From Enorma phocaeensis (GTDB taxonomy: Bacteria; Actinomycetota; Coriobacteriia; Coriobacteriales; Coriobacteriaceae): a stretch of DNA of 64,000 nucleotides. The notes beneath the pieces were generated by a model that searched no databases, was not told the DNA's origin, and was given only the letters and a program-made list of their open reading frames with translations. The stretch is taken from contig NZ_LT891970.1 in NCBI RefSeq assembly GCF_900186505.1, positions 790,451 to 854,450 of the forward strand, in the 5' to 3' direction. Position 1 is the stretch's first letter; each line of letters opens with the position of its first letter. This document shows, one piece after another, positions 26,971 to 34,769 of this stretch. The position numbers and the translations under genes are program-made.

Positions 26971-27028
26971 TCACAACTAACGTCACTAACGTCACCCCGC
27001 ATGACGTAAGTGACGTAAGTGACGTTAG
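26971..27028. repeat. TGACGTAAG-iteron hairpin repeat, left copy
   Basis: A 58-base element beginning TCACAACTAACGTCAC. One arm (TAACGTCACTAACGTCAC) pairs with the other (GTGACGTAAGTGACGTTA) around a short CCCGCATGAC-like centre. The right arm is a run of 9-bp TGACGTAAG units. A near-identical copy in the same orientation lies at 28632-28690, on the other side of the AlbA_2-type gene. Distance to that gene's stop is 75 bases. Confidence 0.9.
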
Positions 27029-27102
27029 AGGCATTCGGCGGTCCGACCCAACGACAGCCATAATCCGCCCGATGTCCGAGCACGCTTCGCCGCGCGCAAC
27101 CG

Positions 27103-28575
27103 CTAGGCAAGCACCTCCCATGCCCCATTGGAGGTAGAGCCCGTGCGCCGCAGGCGCCCTTCGAGCTTCAATGTGCGCACATCTCGATCAACCGTGCTAC
27201 GCGATACATCTAGCTCGCGAGCAACCACCGACAGGCTAGCAGACGGGTGTTTTGCCAAATACCGGAGCATTGCACGACGACGCTCGTTGACCTCATCAGT
27301 CGCGGCGGTCGTGTTAGGAACACCCTCCGAGCTCTTACGCGCATAAATCGTCGTCAGGAAATAGATTCGGCTCTCATCTGTCTCGAACAGGGGATCTGGA
27401 GATCCATTTGAACGAAGGGCTTTGAGTATTGTCCTGAATCCGGTATTTCTCCCCTCGGTGAGATGTAGCTCCTTTAGAAACTCACCCACACGACGATTCC
27501 TATACCGTCTGCTTACCGCCCTGAACTGCTTAAGATTCTCGATGCTAATCGAGCGGTCAGCGCCGGGATGACTCAGGATCTCAATGCGATCGGGAAGCAC
27601 GCGAACCTCAATGGGTTCACGCGAATCATATCCTTTGTGGTACACCGCATTGGAGAGCGCTTCTTCTATCGCCGCATAGGGATAGTTGAAATGCCTCTCC
27701 GCTTCCGCCACATCTGAGTGCTTAACTACCTCTTCAACGATTATGTAGTTGTTCAAATAACGCAAGGCGTCACGAAGCTGATGGTGCAGCGGGCCTTTGA
27801 ATGTGTGCTCTCGGATGATGTCGCCCGCCTCGCCTTCTGGAAGCTCGACGATATCGATTTGCGTATATGGCATCCAGACCTCGGGCGTCATCGAAAAGAA
27901 CAGCAGCCCGACGTTTTTTGGCTTGATGTATTCGTCTGGGCCATCAGCGATATTCATGCTGCGGCATAGCTCACTAAAATCCATCGAGGCCGCTTCGCGG
28001 TACAGCGAGCTCCCCACTTCATTTAAATAGCTCTCGATGAGGGGCAGGCTGAGATCGGATAACTCGGCAGCATGATTGACCCTGTCGTCGAATGGCACGT
28101 TGTTTGCCAGGTTATAGAGGTCTCTCTCATCTTCCACCGTCGGCTCGATCGTGCTCGCCATACGGCGGATCCAGTGTATACGCGAACTTTGCTTTGAACC
28201 GATATGCTTGGGCGATGAATACGGCCGCGTACTTCCCCCAGGTGCCCAGGCAACGATGAAGAGTTTTCCCTCGTATTCAGCAACCTCGGTAATAGGCATG
28301 TAGCTGGGCTGGATAAGCTTGCATGCATTGAGCATGTTTTTGAGATAGGTATCGATCTTCTCAGGCGGGACGCCAACCAGTTGAGCTGGGGTACCGTCAT
28401 CCTGCTGTGAGACCCCGATCACAAGGTAACCGCCGCCCCAATTGTCCACATCGTTAGCAAAGGCACAAATGGTCTTGAGAGAAGCTTGCGGATCCCACGT
28501 GGTTTTGAACTCGATGCGCGCCCATTCAACGACACCCCCGCGTAGCAAGGTTTTTATGCTCGTAGGAAGTCCCAT
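27103..28575 (-). CDS. AlbA_2-type putative DNA/RNA-binding, ATPase-like regulator
   Basis: A 490-residue soluble protein. The N-terminal AlbA_2 (Schlafen-like) domain (about 10-135) opens with EWARIEFKTTWDPQASLKT, then CAFANDVDNWGGGYLVIGV. The middle (about 270-400) resembles a RecG-like/HATPase_c_4 module: YPYAAIEEALSNAVYHKGYD, VRVLPDRIEILSHPG, EGRNTGFRTILKAL. The C-terminal winged helix (about 430-490) reads SLSVVARELDVSRSTVDRDV. Typical of predicted transcription regulators near mobile or defence genes. Two hairpin repeats of 9-bp units flank it, one in its promoter region, and are likely its binding sites. Confidence 0.82.
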   Translation of the reverse strand: MGLPTSIKTLLRGGVVEWARIEFKTTWDPQASLKTICAFANDVDNWGGGYLVIGVSQQDDGTPAQLVGVPPEKIDTYLKNMLNACKLIQPSYMPITEVAEYEGKLFIVAWAPGGSTRPYSSPKHIGSKQSSRIHWIRRMASTIEPTVEDERDLYNLANNVPFDDRVNHAAELSDLSLPLIESYLNEVGSSLYREAASMDFSELCRSMNIADGPDEYIKPKNVGLLFFSMTPEVWMPYTQIDIVELPEGEAGDIIREHTFKGPLHHQLRDALRYLNNYIIVEEVVKHSDVAEAERHFNYPYAAIEEALSNAVYHKGYDSREPIEVRVLPDRIEILSHPGADRSISIENLKQFRAVSRRYRNRRVGEFLKELHLTEGRNTGFRTILKALRSNGSPDPLFETDESRIYFLTTIYARKSSEGVPNTTAATDEVNERRRAMLRYLAKHPSASLSVVARELDVSRSTVDRDVRTLKLEGRLRRTGSTSNGAWEVLA

Positions 28576-28631
28576 GTCTCATGCACCTCACAAAGCTCGG
28601 AAGCGTCATCAGCAGCACCACCTCACTTATA

Positions 28632-28690
28632 TCACAACTAACGTCACTTACGTCACGTCGCATGACGTAAGTGACGTAAGTGACGTAAGC
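28632..28690. repeat. TGACGTAAG-iteron hairpin repeat, right copy
   Basis: Starts TCACAACTAACGTCACTT and contains three TGACGTAAG units in a row (28663-28689). It differs from the left copy at only about four positions over ~57 bases. It lies 57-115 bases upstream of the AlbA_2-type start codon, overlapping where a promoter should be, so it may be an operator. Confidence 0.9.
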
Positions 28691-28728
28691 GATATGTCTT
28701 GAGGACGCGATGAGCCGGCTTGTTCGGC

Positions 28729-30459
28729 TTATGCTTCGCCGTGAGCGGTCTCCCAGCTGCGATCGCGCTCCTTCTCGGTAACGCAGTGCCCGCTCACCGG
28801 CTCGGGCGTCGTGAAGTTAAGCGGGTCGTAGCCGGGCATGAACTTGTCGCGCCCAAAGCTGTCGGGGATCGCCACGGGGTAGACGCCCGTAAAGCATGCT
28901 GTGCAGTACCCGCGCTCCGCGCAGCCGCCGCACACCGGCTCGCCGATCTGGGGCACGCAGGCGAGCAGCCCCTCGACCGAGAGGAACGCCAGCGAATCGG
29001 CGCCGATGTAGGCGCGAATCTCCTCCACCGACTTGTTCGCGCTGATGAGCTGCGCCTGCACGTCGGTATCGATGCCATAGAAGCACGGCCACACGACCTC
29101 GGGGCTGTTGATGCGAACGTGCACCTCGGCCGCACCGGCCTGACGGAGCATCTTCACGAGCTGCACCATGGTGGTGCCGCGCACGATGGAGTCGTCGATC
29201 ACCACGAGGCGCTTGCCGGCGATGTTGTCGCGCAGCGGGTTGAGCTTCATGCGCACGCCCATGGCGCGAAGCTCCTGGGTGGGCTGGATAAAGGTGCGCG
29301 CAACGTAGCGGTTCTTGATGAGGCCCTCCCCGAAGGGGATGCCGCTCTCGTGCGCGTAACCCTCCGCCGGCGGCAGGCCCGAGTCCGGCACGCCGATCAC
29401 CATATCTGCCTCAACCGGCGCTTCGAGCGCGAGGCGACGGCCCATGTCGTAACGACAAGCGTAGACGGACTTGCCGCCCATGATCGAATCCGGGCGAGCG
29501 AAATAGACCTGTTCGAAGATGCATTCGGCAGACTCGGCGGCCGCAGGCACCCCCTGTTCGGAGACGAGCCCCTCTGCGGAGATGCGCAGAATCTCACCAG
29601 GGCGAATATCGCGCACATATTCGGCACCCACGATGTCGAGGGCACAGGTCTCCGATGCCACGATCCAGCCCTCAGTAGCCGGCTCCTGGGAATCGCCGTC
29701 CTCGGCTGCCGGCAGCTTGCCGAGCACGAGCGGCCTGATGCCGTAAGGGTCGCGGAAGGCATAGAGCGCCTGCTCGTTGATGAGGGTCATGGCGTAGCCG
29801 CCCCGGATGAGCTCCATCGTCTTGCGGATGCCCTCGCGCAGATGCTTCGTGCGCTGGGTGAAGTAGCCGATGAGCTTCGTCGCGACCTCTGAGTCGGAGT
29901 TGGATAGGAAGGGAACGCCCAGGTCGATGAGCTGTCTCCGCAGCTCGTCGGTGTTCACCAGGGTGCCGTTGTGGGCGAGCGCGATGATGACGTCGTTGAT
30001 GGTCGAGAGGTGCGGCTGCGCTGCCTCCCAGCTCTTGGCTCCAGCCGTGCCGTAGCGCACATGCCCAACGGCGAGCTGGCCGGTGAGCGTGGAGAGGTCG
30101 GCGTCGCTGAACACCTGGTCGATGAGGCCCAGGTCCTTCCGCACCATGACGGTGCCGCCGTCGCCCACCGCGATACCCGCCGACTCCTGGCCGCGATGCT
30201 GCAACGCCTTGAGGCCGAAGTACGCGAGCCGCGCCACGTCGCGATCCGGTGCCCATACGCCAAAGACGCCGCACTCCTCATGCAGGGTATCATCTGCGGC
30301 GCTGTCCACGCGCCCATCGCCCGTATGCCCGGTATCCACGCGCCTGCCACGTGCGCGCCTGCCGCCCGCGCACCCGACATCCAGGCGCCCGACACCCACG
30401 CGCCCGCCGTCTTCCCGTTTCGCGCACCGAGTCACACTGTCGCTGAAATCGCTCGTCAT
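28729..30459 (-). CDS. purF: Amidophosphoribosyltransferase with long propeptide-like N-terminus
   Basis: PurF makes phosphoribosylamine from PRPP and glutamine, the first committed purine step. The catalytic Cys is residue 63 (EECGVFGVWA); the glutaminase pattern RYGTAG and HNGTLVN and the PRPP loop VVIDDSIVRGTT follow. The C-terminal cysteines (CGGCAERGYCTACFTG) match the Bacillus-type [4Fe-4S] class. From ATG 30459 (AAAGGGG upstream) it has 576 residues, with 62 residues before Cys, against ~11 in B. subtilis. That segment is Gly/Arg-rich and encoded by GC-rich repetitive DNA. An upstream ATG at 30516 is less likely. Confidence 0.95.
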   Translation of the reverse strand: MTSDFSDSVTRCAKREDGGRVGVGRLDVGCAGGRRARGRRVDTGHTGDGRVDSAADDTLHEECGVFGVWAPDRDVARLAYFGLKALQHRGQESAGIAVGDGGTVMVRKDLGLIDQVFSDADLSTLTGQLAVGHVRYGTAGAKSWEAAQPHLSTINDVIIALAHNGTLVNTDELRRQLIDLGVPFLSNSDSEVATKLIGYFTQRTKHLREGIRKTMELIRGGYAMTLINEQALYAFRDPYGIRPLVLGKLPAAEDGDSQEPATEGWIVASETCALDIVGAEYVRDIRPGEILRISAEGLVSEQGVPAAAESAECIFEQVYFARPDSIMGGKSVYACRYDMGRRLALEAPVEADMVIGVPDSGLPPAEGYAHESGIPFGEGLIKNRYVARTFIQPTQELRAMGVRMKLNPLRDNIAGKRLVVIDDSIVRGTTMVQLVKMLRQAGAAEVHVRINSPEVVWPCFYGIDTDVQAQLISANKSVEEIRAYIGADSLAFLSVEGLLACVPQIGEPVCGGCAERGYCTACFTGVYPVAIPDSFGRDKFMPGYDPLNFTTPEPVSGHCVTEKERDRSWETAHGEA

Positions 30460-30828
30460 TACTGCGCCCCTTTCCTGAACTCGCGATTTTGCCATTATGG
30501 CACGACCAGCCACCACAACACCGACAAATCGTGCCGTGCGTTACAAACGTCTAAATTGCCGGACCTCGAGCAAGAGTCGAAAATCGAGATCCCGCCAGAT
30601 AGCCAATTTCGGCCTTCTGGAGACCGATTCTGGCTATCTGGCAGCATCTCGGTGAAATTCATCTATATAACTATTCGTCGAGATGCAGGAATAGGGCCAT
30701 TTCTCGTGGGATGATCGTCGAGATGCAGGAATAGGGCCATTTCAGCGGAAATCGCGTCGTTCCGCGTAGAACCATCCTCCGAGCGGCCCTCTTCGGCCAG
30801 CACTCACGGGAAAACTCCTCGACCTGAG
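30460..30828. repeat. Spacer with nested-palindrome element copy B and 29-bp direct repeats
   Basis: 369 bases without a gene. Positions 30544-30703 hold copy B (reverse orientation) of the dispersed element; its inner arms GCCAGATAGCCA (30594-30605) and TGGCTATCTGGC (30631-30642) pair perfectly. A 29-base sequence beginning TCGTCGAGATGCAGGAATAG occurs twice exactly (30675-30703 and 30715-30743), duplicating one end of the element. The purF promoter must also lie here. Confidence 0.75.
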
Positions 30829-32148
30829 CTACTCGTCCTCGGCACGAACCTCATCGATCTCGGAATCAAGCTCGTCGGAATACACGCTGTCGAACGATGT
30901 GTCGAATGCGTCGTCCACGCTTGAAGCGCCTAGGTCGTTTTCTGCCAGCTCGTCGGCGAGGCTCTGGGCGTTGCGGGCAGCACGCAGGCGTTCGACCTGG
31001 GCCTCGGACATCACGCGCGTGTCGGTCATCACGCCGTTGAGCATCACGAACGGGTGCTTGAACGCCGAGATCACCGCGCGCAGCGCGATGGTGACGAACC
31101 ACGTGATGTAGACGGACGAGAGGATCGCCTCGACGGTATCCGCGCCCACCGCGTACTCGTCGACCCACATGCGCACGGTGATGCCCTGCGTGGGATACAG
31201 CGCGCTCACCCAAACGGGGAGCAGCAGGAACACCCAAAACAGCAGGCCGTAGCGAGCTATGTAGGAAAGGCACGTCGCGCTGTCGCCATCAGGGCGCACC
31301 ACGCGCAGCCTGAGCACCATGTGCCCGACCGTCTGCCCGCGGGTGATGCAGGGGATGAGCATGAATGCGACTCCCGTGGAAACGAGCAGGCCCGCGAGCG
31401 TATCATAACGCCAGGTCGATCCACCAGCGATAAAGGTGTGCCACGCCCAGAGAACGGCGGCCGTCACCACAAGGTCGATCGCGAACGCGATGAGGCGGCG
31501 CGTGAAGGACGTGTGCACGGACCCGCGAACGATGGAGCGCTCGTCGACCTCGCGCAGGTCGGGTAGGAAGTGGCACAGCGGAATCGATACCCAGAAGCCC
31601 AGTATTGCACCGGTCGTGTTGGTGATGAGGTCGTCCACATCAAAGAGTCGGTACGGATGCTCGTAGATACCGAACAGACCACTCAGCTGCGAGATCTCGA
31701 AGAACAGCGAAAGGCAGAAGCCCACGATGAGCGTCTGCCACCACTTGCGATGGAACAGATAGCGCATGTATAGGCCGAATGGCACGGTGAGTAGCACGTT
31801 GAAGTAGACCGTGTAGACATCCTGACGGCGTAGAAAGGCGATGACCCCGCTAAACGAGGCGAGGCTGCGCAAGTCCGCCATCGTGAAGCTGTCGAGGAAG
31901 CTCAGCGGATGGAGCTGGGGGTGCTGCGCGGAGGGGATCAGGATGGTGCGGTCGGCCGGAAGCGGCAAGATCACCATGAAGTAGGCGCACATGAGGTAGA
32001 AGATGAAGGAGAAGACCATAAACGTCTTCCATAACGAGATGCTCCCGTATTTGCGGTACTGGTAGATCGCATACGGCAGCGAGAACAACGCGGAGAGCAG
32101 CGGGAAGAGGAGGACCGCGACGCGGATGTTGTTCACATATGAGCTCAT
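30829..32148 (-). CDS. VanZ-RDD membrane protein
   Basis: A 439-residue membrane protein starting at ATG 32148 behind AAAGGG. The N-terminal VanZ-like domain (about 1-215) shows YTVYFNVLLTVPFGLYMRYL and SLFFEISQLSGLFG, with FDVDDLITNTTGAILGF. The RDD domain (about 230-400) has SFTRRLIAFAIDLVVTAAVL, then RGQTVGHMVLRLRVV and the late aromatic segment YIARYGLLFWVFLLLP. The acidic C-terminal tail (about 60 residues) is cytoplasmic by the positive-inside rule. VanZ proteins can affect teicoplanin susceptibility; that role here is not shown. Confidence 0.85.
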   Translation of the reverse strand: MSSYVNNIRVAVLLFPLLSALFSLPYAIYQYRKYGSISLWKTFMVFSFIFYLMCAYFMVILPLPADRTILIPSAQHPQLHPLSFLDSFTMADLRSLASFSGVIAFLRRQDVYTVYFNVLLTVPFGLYMRYLFHRKWWQTLIVGFCLSLFFEISQLSGLFGIYEHPYRLFDVDDLITNTTGAILGFWVSIPLCHFLPDLREVDERSIVRGSVHTSFTRRLIAFAIDLVVTAAVLWAWHTFIAGGSTWRYDTLAGLLVSTGVAFMLIPCITRGQTVGHMVLRLRVVRPDGDSATCLSYIARYGLLFWVFLLLPVWVSALYPTQGITVRMWVDEYAVGADTVEAILSSVYITWFVTIALRAVISAFKHPFVMLNGVMTDTRVMSEAQVERLRAARNAQSLADELAENDLGASSVDDAFDTSFDSVYSDELDSEIDEVRAEDE

Positions 32149-32463
32149 GCAGGCCCTTTCTGCGCGGAAGAACGCCGGCAGCACATGCCTTTCGTATCGA
32201 GCATGGGAGGTAGCCGGCACCACTTGCGAGCCCGGAGACCTCTTTGCCCGGCGTTGCGCACCGCCTCTGGCGTTTCACGGCGTTCAAGCATACCGCAACA
32301 AGACCAGGTACACGGAACCTGTCGAGATTATCCGTCAACCGCTATGCGAAGGTGCGCGCTAGCAGCGCTGTCCACATAAAAAGACGCCGCAGGCGAGTCG
32401 CTGCCTGCGGCGTCGAGGACGCGCCGATTGTAAGGCGCGGATCCAGCTAGCGCGTGGATGCGC
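32149..32463. other. Spacer between VanZ-RDD and EF-G-like genes
   Basis: 315 bases. It contains the strong terminator of the EF-G-like gene (32378-32414) and presumably the promoter of the VanZ-RDD gene. I see no gene in it. Confidence 0.5.
32378..32414 (-). terminator. Rho-independent terminator of the EF-G-like gene
   Basis: Perfect 12-bp stem GACGCCGCAGGC (32383-32394) and GCCTGCGGCGTC (32403-32414), followed leftward by five T residues. It lies 50 bases after the stop. Confidence 0.9.
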
Positions 32464-34530
32464 CTAGCGTCCCTGCGAGCGAGATTCCTCGTAGAACTCC
32501 ACGAGGTGCTTCTGCACGTCGTAGGGAACCTGCTCGTAGCCAGCAGGCTCCATGGTGAAATCACCCGTGCCGCGCGTGATGGAGCGCAGGCGGGTGGCGT
32601 AGTCCACGAGCTCGGCGTACGGTACGGTGGCGGTGACCACGGTGTTGCCGCGCTCGTCGGTATCCATGCCGGTCACGCGGCCGCGCGAGCCGGACACATC
32701 GCCCATCACGGCGCCAGCGTAGCTCTCGGGAATCGTGACCGTGATGTTCTCCATGGGCTCGAGCACCACGGGGTCGGCGTCGGCGCATGCCTTCTTGAGC
32801 GCGATGCGCGCGGCGGCGCGGAATGCCATCTCGTTGGAGTCGACCGGGTGATACGAGCCGTCGTAGCACGCCACGCGAATGCCCGTGAGCGGGTAGCCGG
32901 CGATGACGCCTTCCTTCATGGTCTCCTGAACGCCCTTGTCCACGGCCGGGATCAGCGCGCGCGGAATGCGACCGCCCACGACCTCGTCCACGAACTCGTA
33001 GTCGGTGCCGTCGAGCAACGGCTCAACGCGCAGGTAGCAGTCGCCGAACTGCCCGGCGCCGCCGGTCTGCTTCTTGTGGCGGCCCTGGGCGCTCGCCACG
33101 CGGCGGATGGTCTCGCGGTACGGGATGCGGATGGGCACGATGTGCGCGGCGACCTTGGTACGCTCCTCCAAGCGGTTGAGCAGCACGGACACCTGCGCCT
33201 CGCCCACAGCGGAGATGATGGTCTGGCCGGTCTCCTCGTCGCGCTCGATCTTCATCGTGGGGTCGGCCTCGCAGGCGCGGTCGATGAACGTGAAGAGCTT
33301 GTCTTCGTCGGAGCGGTTCTCGGCCTCGATGGCGATGCGGTACTGGCTGTTGGGGAACTGGAAGGCAGCCGCCTCGATCTTGCCGGAGACGGAGAGCGTG
33401 TCGCCCGTATCAGCGGAGATCTTGGTCGTAACGATGATGTCGCCCGCCTCGGCCTTGCCGACCTCGGTCTGCTCGCGGCCGCACATCACATACAGGTGCG
33501 CCAGGCGCTCGCCCTTGCGGGTGCGCGCGTTGGTGAGCTCGATGCCGGGTGTGAGCGTGCCGGTGAGCACCTTGAGGAAGCTGATGCGCCCCTGCTGAGG
33601 ATCGTTCAAGGTCTTGAAGACGAAGGCCACGGGGCGGTCGTCCTCTGCCGAAATCTTGAGCGTGTCGCCGTCAAAGAGCGGCATCTCGCCGTAATCCGTG
33701 GGGCTCGGGAAGTACGTGGCCACATCGTCCATGACCGAGTGGATGCCGAGCTCCTTGGTGCACGAGCCCACGAACACGGGGACGAACAGGCGCTTGGCGA
33801 TTGCCTCGGACAGCAGGCCCTCGATCTCTTCCTGGGTGAGCGGCTCACCGTCGAGATACTTCATCATGAGCTCGTCGTCGGCCTCGGCGACGGCCTCGCA
33901 CAGCTGCTCGCGTGCTTCCTCGGCGGCGGCGCGATACTCCTCGGGGATGTCGTACTCGGTCTGCGTGACGCCCTCGCAATGGCGGGCCTTCATGCGCACG
34001 ACGTCGATGACGCCCTCGAAGTCCTCGCCGGTGCCCCAAGGCAGCGTCACGGCACCCAGGCGCATGCCGAAGCGCTCGCGAAGCTCCTTCATGCAGGAGT
34101 CGTAGTTGGCGTTCTCCTTGTCGATACGGTTGATGAACACCGCGCGTGCCAGGCGCAGGTCCTCGGCGGCGTACCACAGCTTCACCGTGGTGGGCTGCGG
34201 TCCCTCGGCTGCATCGACCACGAAGAGCGCTGTCTCGCACACGCTCATCGCGGCATAGGCATCGCCGATGAAATCGGGGTAGCACGGGGCATCGAGGACG
34301 TTGATGCGGACGCCCTTCCAGTCGATCGGCGCGATGGAGGTCGAGATGGAGAACTCGCGCTTGACCTCCTCGGCATCATAGTCGAGCGTGGGCTTGGTGC
34401 CCGCGTGGCCGCCCAGACGGGCGGTCTTGCCGGAAAGGTGGAGCATGGCCTCTGCGAGCGAGGTCTTGCCCACCCCGCCTTGGCCTACGAGAACCACGTT
34501 CCTTACATCACCGGTTTTGGGCGCACCCAT
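32464..34530 (-). CDS. Elongation factor G-like GTPase
   Basis: A 688-residue EF-G paralogue starting at ATG 34530 behind GGAGG; an earlier open start at 34617 adds a Pro/Arg-rich stretch with no site. Domain order is EF-G-like: GTP-binding (1-265), beta-barrel II (~290-375), domains III-V (DYEFVDEVVGGRIPRALIPA in domain IV). The P-loop is GQGGVGKT (16-23). The other G motifs deviate: DAPC (80-83) where EF-G has DxPG, and NRID (134-137) for NKxD. Actinobacterial EF-G-like proteins are a known group of unclear function; the Gly to Cys change makes normal GTP hydrolysis doubtful. Confidence 0.85.
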   Translation of the reverse strand: MGAPKTGDVRNVVLVGQGGVGKTSLAEAMLHLSGKTARLGGHAGTKPTLDYDAEEVKREFSISTSIAPIDWKGVRINVLDAPCYPDFIGDAYAAMSVCETALFVVDAAEGPQPTTVKLWYAAEDLRLARAVFINRIDKENANYDSCMKELRERFGMRLGAVTLPWGTGEDFEGVIDVVRMKARHCEGVTQTEYDIPEEYRAAAEEAREQLCEAVAEADDELMMKYLDGEPLTQEEIEGLLSEAIAKRLFVPVFVGSCTKELGIHSVMDDVATYFPSPTDYGEMPLFDGDTLKISAEDDRPVAFVFKTLNDPQQGRISFLKVLTGTLTPGIELTNARTRKGERLAHLYVMCGREQTEVGKAEAGDIIVTTKISADTGDTLSVSGKIEAAAFQFPNSQYRIAIEAENRSDEDKLFTFIDRACEADPTMKIERDEETGQTIISAVGEAQVSVLLNRLEERTKVAAHIVPIRIPYRETIRRVASAQGRHKKQTGGAGQFGDCYLRVEPLLDGTDYEFVDEVVGGRIPRALIPAVDKGVQETMKEGVIAGYPLTGIRVACYDGSYHPVDSNEMAFRAAARIALKKACADADPVVLEPMENITVTIPESYAGAVMGDVSGSRGRVTGMDTDERGNTVVTATVPYAELVDYATRLRSITRGTGDFTMEPAGYEQVPYDVQKHLVEFYEESRSQGR

Positions 34531-34769
34531 GGCAGCCTCCTTCGTCCAAGGGGGCGCGTGGCATGCCCGGGGGCGCCGCAACCGGTTGTGAGGTGGAGGC
34601 GCCCGCGCAGCTGGCACGCCGCACGCGCACCGAACTCATACGTTACGGACTAGCCTACCCTCGGCGCGGGAGCATCTTTCGCACATTTCGCCCAGCGCGC
34701 ACCGTGACGCCGCGCGCGGCAGAATGGCGAACTCGATACGCGGGCGCGCCGCCCACGAGGCCGGCGCAT

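Noticed and set aside
32458..34653. A 731-codon + strand frame opposite the EF-G-like gene
   Set aside because: Antisense shadow of a clear translational GTPase with its own ribosome site and terminator.
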